64,000 nt of DNA from contig JARWIR010000002.1 in NCBI GenBank assembly GCA_029959085.1, forward strand, positions 77,900,224 through 77,964,223, in the 5' to 3' direction. A model generated the notes under the pieces. The model was not told the origin of the DNA and made no database searches. It saw nothing but the letters and a program-made list of their open reading frames with translations. Within the stretch, counting starts at the first letter, position 1; each line of letters starts with the position of its first letter. A program made the position numbers and the translations under genes. Below are positions 58,590-64,000 of the stretch, one piece after another. Origin of the DNA: Nemophila menziesii (taxonomy: Eukaryota > Streptophyta > Magnoliopsida > Boraginales > Hydrophyllaceae).

Positions 58590-58728
58590 AAAAATGCAAA
58601 TAGTCTAATTCTAAGGGGAGAAAGTGAAATATGACGAAATAAGCATAAAAGTATATCAAATAAGTAAAAAATCCACCTAAAATGATGTATCCTAAGGGAA
58701 TATATTTAGAACAAAAAGGGAGACATCA

Positions 58729-59149
58729 CTTCATCAAATGGGTTTATCAACTAGCTTGGATCTCACGGCCTACACACCACTCATGGCTCCCTGAGATCAA
58801 ACATACTTTTTATCGCATTGCTAACTAATCTTTTCTTTACTAACAATGTGCGTTTCCTACAAATACTAAAATCATACAAAATAAAACAGCTCATAAACAT
58901 ACTATTTTTTATCATTAACTTACTGAGCTTATTCATTCAAGCTATTAAACACACTCTACATCTAAATCCAATGTATCAAAAATTTTAATTTCTACCTAAA
59001 AAAAGAAAAATCGCATAAAAATGGAGATGAGAGACAACGAATCCCCACACCCCAACTCAAAAATGATGCGCGACGACTCGAAAAAGACTCTAAAAAGACT
59101 CTAAGAAGAAATTAAAAACAAGTAGATAAAGCATATACCGGAATGGTAA
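58729..59149. other. Intergenic DNA
   Basis: No supported gene; AT-rich, with no element boundary seen. Confidence 0.4.
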
Positions 59150-60391
59150 GGAATAAAGAGAAGAGGCTATTGCCTCGCATTATCGACATCCAAGATAGCA
59201 TTTACTGGATCTTTCTTTAATTGCTCCAGGAGTTTCATTATGTGCACTTGATTAGCTTTGATTTGTGCCACATCATCGGACAAGAAAGTATGAGCTGCTT
59301 CAACTTTATTTAACCGCTCTTCTACCTTTTGTCGTCAAACACGATCCTCTTTATCTTTGGAGAGTTTCGTAACTCCTGCTCCCCTTAAGATAGTCTTGAT
59401 CCAATTGTTGTCAATGTTATCTATCATATTATACATTAGTTTCTCTTCTTTACCCGGAATCATACTCGCTTTTCGAACAAGGCACGTGATCATAGTAGGA
59501 TATTTCAAACTAAATAACAAAGTAGGAGAGACCGAGAATCACATCACCTCCTCAAAGATTAACTGAGCAACATCTAATTCTTCCCCCTTAAAATACAATT
59601 CAACAAGATTGCCTCCGAAGTTCTCATGTTTCCAAAGGAATTTTCTGTAAGGAAATTGTGCCAAACTTTTGTATCTTCTTAGAGATATTTGTAGGGCCAA
59701 GGTTCCTTTACTTATCCCTTATGTGCTTGAACTTTCTCCTTATCTAATACATGCTTAAAAAGTAGATTTCAATTGAAAGTCTTGATATTTTCCACCGCTT
59801 CTCTATACTTACATCGTTCGACCAATTTCGTGAACTGGAAGTGGCTTCAAATCTCTTCACTGTGAAAGGAACTAACTTGCCTCTAACTGGAACAATACCA
59901 TTACTATCTCGGCTAAAGAGGCCTAAATCAGAAACTAACTCTCTACATAAATTCGATCTTTGCAACATGAATGTATACCAACCCAATCTATCTCCCATCT
60001 CTATGAATCTATTGTATTCACCTTCTCCAACTTCTTTTTCAAATACTCTCTAATAAGCCAAAGGAAGTTCCGGTAAGTGTTTCTTTGCTAAAGCTACCAA
60101 GGCCTTAGAAGCTTCATTGATCTCAGGCACAAGACTCTCGATCTGTAAAGGTTGTGGTGTCTTCCTTATGAAAGTTGAAACCTTTTTTCTTTTTGAATTT
60201 ACCACATCTAGCTTTCCTCTATTTTCTGAACCTGATTTACCCTTTAAACTGGAAGATGAACTTTTCTCAATTGATTTCTTCTCAATATAGCCCAATACTT
60301 TATTCTTATTTCTCTTCATCTCCCTAACAGTAGATAATGTTTCCGTTCTTTTCGTCATCTTAACTAACCTCCAACTCAAAGCTTTGAACAC
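59150..60391 (-). pseudogene. Plant transposon-domain protein, frame-broken
   Basis: Three minus-strand open pieces in order: 60391-60050 (Lys/Ser-rich start, KSSSSSLKGKSGSENRGK, then SLVPEINEASKALVALAKKH), 59998-59744 (GDRLGWYTFMLQRSNLCREL, GIVPVRGKLVPFTVKRFEAT) and 59520-59335 (LKYPTMITCLVRKASMIPGK). The middle block (leader, V-RGK-V-F motif) and the later Pro-Thr-hIT-LhRKA block resemble the 'putative plant transposon protein' domain of Tat/Athila-type elements, also suspected at 53455. The region between pieces is coding-like but shifted. I assign the family cautiously. No RT or integrase lies nearby. Confidence 0.4.
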
Positions 60392-60790
60392 TCTTGAAAT
60401 TTGAAACTCTTGATTATAGGTTGAACATGATTTATTTGGGTTAGGAAAGATGTTATGAAGATGATTCTATATATGTGTAGGATGAATTCTTGCTTGATTG
60501 GTATGGATCTAAGAAATTGTTGGATGAAATTTTTATAATTTAGGCTTTCGATTCTTGGTTCTAGGTTTTTTAATATGATATGGATGGTTGAATCTTCTTT
60601 ATAATGATATGGGAAAGGATTGGATGTAAATTTATGGTGATTGGTTAGTGTTTTGATGTTTGGTGAAGGTTGAATGGAGTTAGGAGAGGTTTGGGGAAGA
60701 AAGAGAGGCTTAAGGATTGAGAAATTCGTGTAAAAACTAACCTACTCTTTAATACCTATCTTATAACCTTTTGGATCTGAATCTGGCGGC
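60392..60790. other. AT-rich intergenic DNA
   Basis: No gene or element recognised. Probably the leader side of the broken minus-strand protein, since that reading begins at 60391. Confidence 0.35.
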
Positions 60791-61010
60791 CCCGTGCGGT
60801 GCACCGGACGTGTGGCGCGGTACACCGGACTCAGGGTTTCAAGCTGTGATCGCAAGTTGTCGACACGGTTTTGAGTAGCTGGCCTCGGCAATGTACTGTA
60901 TATGAAAACCGTCTCCACGGTTTTTGGACCTGCGGTACACCGGAGGGTTGTGCGGTGCACCGGACCTCTCACGTGCTCAGACCGTGCCGCAAAAATTCGA
61001 CACGGTTTTT
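60790..61010. repeat. GC-rich block with GCGGTRCACCGGA repeats
   Basis: GCGGTGCACCGGAC (60795), GCGGTACACCGGAC (60819), GCGGTACACCGGAG (60932) and GCGGTGCACCGGAC (60951). Three CACGGTTTT words (near 60865, 60916 and 60999) are interspersed. The block stands out from the AT-rich surroundings by its CpG content. A minus-strand open frame (60742-60972) covers it, without known domain. Confidence 0.7.
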
Positions 61011-61166
61011 ATCCATAGATCTATAGTTAATTACCCTATTGATAGAGAAGGGGGGATGTAGAGTTGATGTTGTTATGCTTCAGTTCTTATTGTTTCTTCT
61101 CTAGGTCGACTTGCTCTCTCTAAGATGATAATATAAAGGCTATGAAGGCAAGGTGGTCTATTCATT

Positions 61167-61450
61167 AGACATCATTTTAGGTGCATTATATTGATTGTTA
61201 AGGGATTTTCCCTATTAGTCGTGAGTTTATTATTTAATGCCTTGATTTGGAAATTTATTACTTTTATAGCATTTTTTTATATAATTTGGGTGTTAATGTG
61301 AACCTCATAGGTAAAATAAAATATATTAGATGCCAAATCAATGTTAAGGAGTCAAGGAAAGAGATCCAAGGCGAAATCTAGAGTTAGAAGAAAATAAAGT
61401 TGAATTAGGAAAGAAAAAGCTGCCAAATAAATCTGTCAAGCTGTGAAGTC
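61167..61450 (+). mobile_element. Ty3-type LTR 5' fragment (plus), first bases missing
   Basis: AGACATCATTTTAGGTGCAT, then AAGGGATTTTCCCTATTAG, matching 54991-55200. The outermost TGATGTCT arm is absent. Confidence 0.65.
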
Positions 61451-61479
61451 GTCCAGTGTTTTGAAGATTGCAAAAATTC

Positions 61480-62197
61480 CATTACTTATCTTCTATAACT
61501 TGCAAACGATCCATGCACTTACGGTGAGTTTCTCGTGGTAGTAGTAGGTATGTGAACTTTTTTTTATTTTCGTTATCTTATCACGCCTATAACCCCACCA
61601 CAAGGACAAATTTATAAGGTCACATACTGATATTATATAGGTGTTGGACGAAATATCTAAGTCATGTACTAGGTTTTGAAGTTCTTATCCAACTCAAATT
61701 CGTTTTTTAGTAATAGGGCTGACCTTTGGAGTTTGTAAAAATCATAACGCATTCGTTACAACTCAAAATCTAGTGATCTTGGTATCAAAATGGCCGAAAT
61801 TAAAAGTCCTTTCCAAATATAAAAGATCTCCTTCAAATTTATTGTCAATTTTCTGAAGTTTTGAAAATACTACACACTTTTACAACTGAATATCAACTTT
61901 TGGCAGCTTTTGCACTTTCCTAACACCAATTTCTTACCTTTAAACTCTTGATTTCATCCTGGATCTTCTTTTCTCAACTCCTTAACATTGATTTGGAATC
62001 TAATATAATTATTATACCTAAGCGCTTCATATTTTACACACAAATTGTAAAATAAATTCTATAAAAGTAATAACCCTCCAAAACAATGCAAGAATTGCGA
62101 AACTAACAATAAGAGAAAAATTCCTTAATTAAGCCCCTAATACACCTAAAATGATGTCTCGTGAATAGACTATTCTATCACAAATATGGAGACATCA
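61480..62197 (-). mobile_element. Ty3-type LTR 5' part (minus)
   Basis: Right end TGATGTCTCG...GGAGACATCA at 62151-62197, preceded by CACCTAAAA. Further left are AAATTGTAAAATAAATTC and other U3-like sequence with only weak similarity to LTR E. The left limit is uncertain, as it abuts the plus fragment. Confidence 0.6.
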
Positions 62198-62386
62198 GTC
62201 TTTTAACCTTTGTAATAATAAATATTTTCATCTCCTTACTTTTCATAATCACAGCGAAACCTTTTGAGAAACATGAACTTTTGAGTTCATATCCACATCT
62301 AGCCTTTATGGGAAGAAACTATACGCCGCATTCCCAAGCCTATTATCTTGTTTCCGAAGATCCAATATTTCATCCATCAATGTAGC

Positions 62387-62431
<45 letters not shown>

Positions 62432-62680
62432 TGTTGAATCAGCCTCTTCCAACTCTTCATATTATCTCAAAAATATGGCTAAAGTGTTTTTGGTTTAATC
62501 CTCTCAAGTTAAACAGTAAATTTATCAACTTCTTATAAAGTGTAATTTTTTTCCATTTAGCTCTCTAGTCCACCTAGTCCTAACAACCTCAGCATAATCA
62601 TCACCTCCACCCATCCCTACATGTTAAATAATCGAAATAGAGTCACCCTTGTCACATTTTGTAGAAACGTAGAGACTATG
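62198..62680. repeat. Intergenic DNA with (AT)n at 62387-62429
   Basis: About 20 AT dinucleotides. An open frame at 62161-62385 is AT-driven and partly LTR. No gene seen. Confidence 0.55.
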
Positions 62681-63550
62681 TGGTTGGGGAAAAGGTGTGA
62701 TAAAATATTAAATAAGAGAACTAACACCTTATACTACCACGATAAACTCTCCGCAAGTGAACAGACCGTTTGCATGTAATAAGTAAGTAAACATATATCG
62801 ATCTCAGGGACTACGAAAGTTAATTTCTAAATAGTGCAATTACTAAGTGAACTAGGAATAGTTGGTAAAATAATATGCAAAGACACTAAAATATTTATTT
62901 GCTTTTATGACTCTTTAAATTAAAGACAAGAAAGTAAACTAGGATAGATAGAAGCTTATGATAGTTTAAGTTGAGAACTAGCAAGTAATCCCCACTAGCC
63001 TTGTTCTATGGTTATTACCTAAGGGAGAATCGTGTGATAAGCAATAGCCGGGATTCTAAATTCCTCCCAAACCCCTTCCGGGTGGATTTTGGAGGCTCAA
63101 AAGTAGGTGGTTTAAGTAAACCCTATTGACTATCCGGATCACTACCGCACACTAGACAACTATGTGGTGTTTTTTTATAATCGAACCCCCGTTCTGGATG
63201 TTAACTCATTTACTATGGTAATCCTATATGTGTGCATCACAAGAGCTATATACATTAATTCAAAGCACATAATACATAGCTATCACTACTAAATTATAGT
63301 AAATGTAAAAGGACATCCCAAATTAAATAACATATAATACAAGTCTAGGTTGCATACTCATATGCTAATCTCAAGCTAAAAGATTAGTTCATAAGAAATA
63401 AATAAGAATACAAAATTACAAACGGGAAGGCTTGGAATGGCATGAATAGCTTCCAAGCTCCTTCTTCTCTTCTTCCCTCTTGATCTAAGCTTCCTCTTGG
63501 TCTTCAGATGATTAGGGGCTGATCAAGGATGATTTATCTAAGGTAGGAAT

Positions 63551-63615
<65 letters not shown>

Positions 63616-64000
63616 TGGTCAAAATATGGAGTAATCCCCAAGTTAAGGTTTTCTAATCTTACCAAAATTAGTTCTCCTAACTTGTAGGAGAGGATAAATC
63701 TGAGTAGATATTGATTTAGTCATATCTTCTTTGTTATTTATCGGAATTTAATGTTCTTTATATGGAAAAGACCGCGTTTGAAAGATGTATCTGCTAATAT
63801 AATAATATCCTCCTAATTACATACCGATTTTCTGCAGTAAATTAATTAGTGGACGTATGCAGTTTTGGAAATTTCTTTACTTTCCAAATATATCCAAACT
63901 TATCTTTTTTGACTTTTACTAAGGGATTCCATTTACTTTTCCACTTCAAATCAGTTTCTATAGGTGTAATAGCTTCCATATACCTAAGTTCTACACAGAT
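62681..64000 (-). mobile_element. Ty3-type LTR, divergent, running off the window
   Basis: Starts near TGGTTGGGGAAAAGG, then CCGCAAGTGAACAG and ATCTCAGGGACTAC, the conserved U5-side words of the family. First hairpin at 63063-63095 with stem CCTCC/GGAGG and loop TTCC. Two further degenerate boxes (ATCCGGAT near 63134, CCCCGTTCTGG near 63187). A 60-bp (AT)n tract lies at 63551-63611. No primer-binding site is next to it, so it may be a solo LTR. Its right end is outside the window. Confidence 0.75.
63551..63611. repeat. (AT)n microsatellite within the LTR
   Basis: About 30 uninterrupted AT dinucleotides. Confidence 0.95.

Larger units (their letters stand above)
56208..58728 (-). mobile_element. 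LTR E (5' LTR), carrying a nested LINE
   Basis: Ends TGGTGGGTCC at 56208 and AGACATCA at 58728. Without the 941-bp insert and one 14-bp duplicate it measures 1,566 bp, close to the solo LTR. First hairpin 56597-56627 with perfect outer stem; second box CCATATATGG near 56649; TATA box 57196-57205. About as diverged from LTRs A to C as from the solo LTR. Confidence 0.92.

Noticed and set aside
1..64000. tRNA, rRNA or other structured host RNA genes
   Set aside because: No tRNA cloverleaf signature or ribosomal sequence was recognised by eye; the only tRNA-like words are primer-binding sites. A covariance-model scan would be decisive.

Overview
This window looks like AT-rich, repeat-dense nuclear DNA from a flowering plant, probably a eudicot. 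The evidence is the mix of elements: LINEs with the plant layout (DUF4283 and CCHC knuckle in ORF1; endonuclease, reverse transcriptase, zinc-binding zf-RVT and plant RNase H in ORF2), Ty3 elements primed by tRNA-Asp as in the Tat/Athila group, a Stowaway MITE, Mutator-like elements with 9-bp target duplications, and the wreck of a plant F-box gene of the FBW2 type. I cannot name the species. I found no intact host protein gene, no RNA gene and no CRISPR array.

Layout. 1-3590: a minus-strand LINE fragment joined to a plus-strand LTR fragment. 3591-8700: AT-rich DNA with two related Mutator-type MITEs, another small inverted-repeat element, a 1.7-kb non-autonomous Mutator-like element carrying two minisatellites, and a 95-bp LINE remnant. 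8703-15139: an almost complete LINE with 10-bp target duplication, disabled by only a few lesions. 15150-23336: intergenic DNA with a CT microsatellite, a tandem duplication, a Stowaway element and two tiny LINE tails. 23337-31553: a second copy of the LINE-LTR composite seen at the left edge, its LTR split by another LINE. 31554-36268: a minus-strand LTR-gag-LTR-gag-LTR array. 36269-45147: mostly non-coding, with an FBW2-like pseudogene at 40870-41655. 45157-51435: a MITE, then a decayed LINE carrying a perfect solo LTR. 51436-64000: further LTR and gag remains, an LTR carrying a 941-bp LINE, pieces of a plant transposon-domain protein, a GC-rich repeat block, and an LTR that runs off the right edge.

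The LTRs form one widespread but diverged family (at least nine copies or fragments). All read from TGATGTCT to CCACCA, and three features recur. The first 45 bp fold on themselves. A TATA box lies several hundred bp inside. The long transcribed leader, between TATA box and primer-binding site, carries four C3-N4-G3 mini-hairpins. The outermost hairpin has a 7-bp outer stem whose two sides change together in different copies. This covarying leader structure is the best candidate here for something undescribed.

No genes in the window act together as a pathway. The interplay is historical: nested insertion, tandem duplication, deletion between short repeats, LTR-LTR recombination and decay by point mutation.
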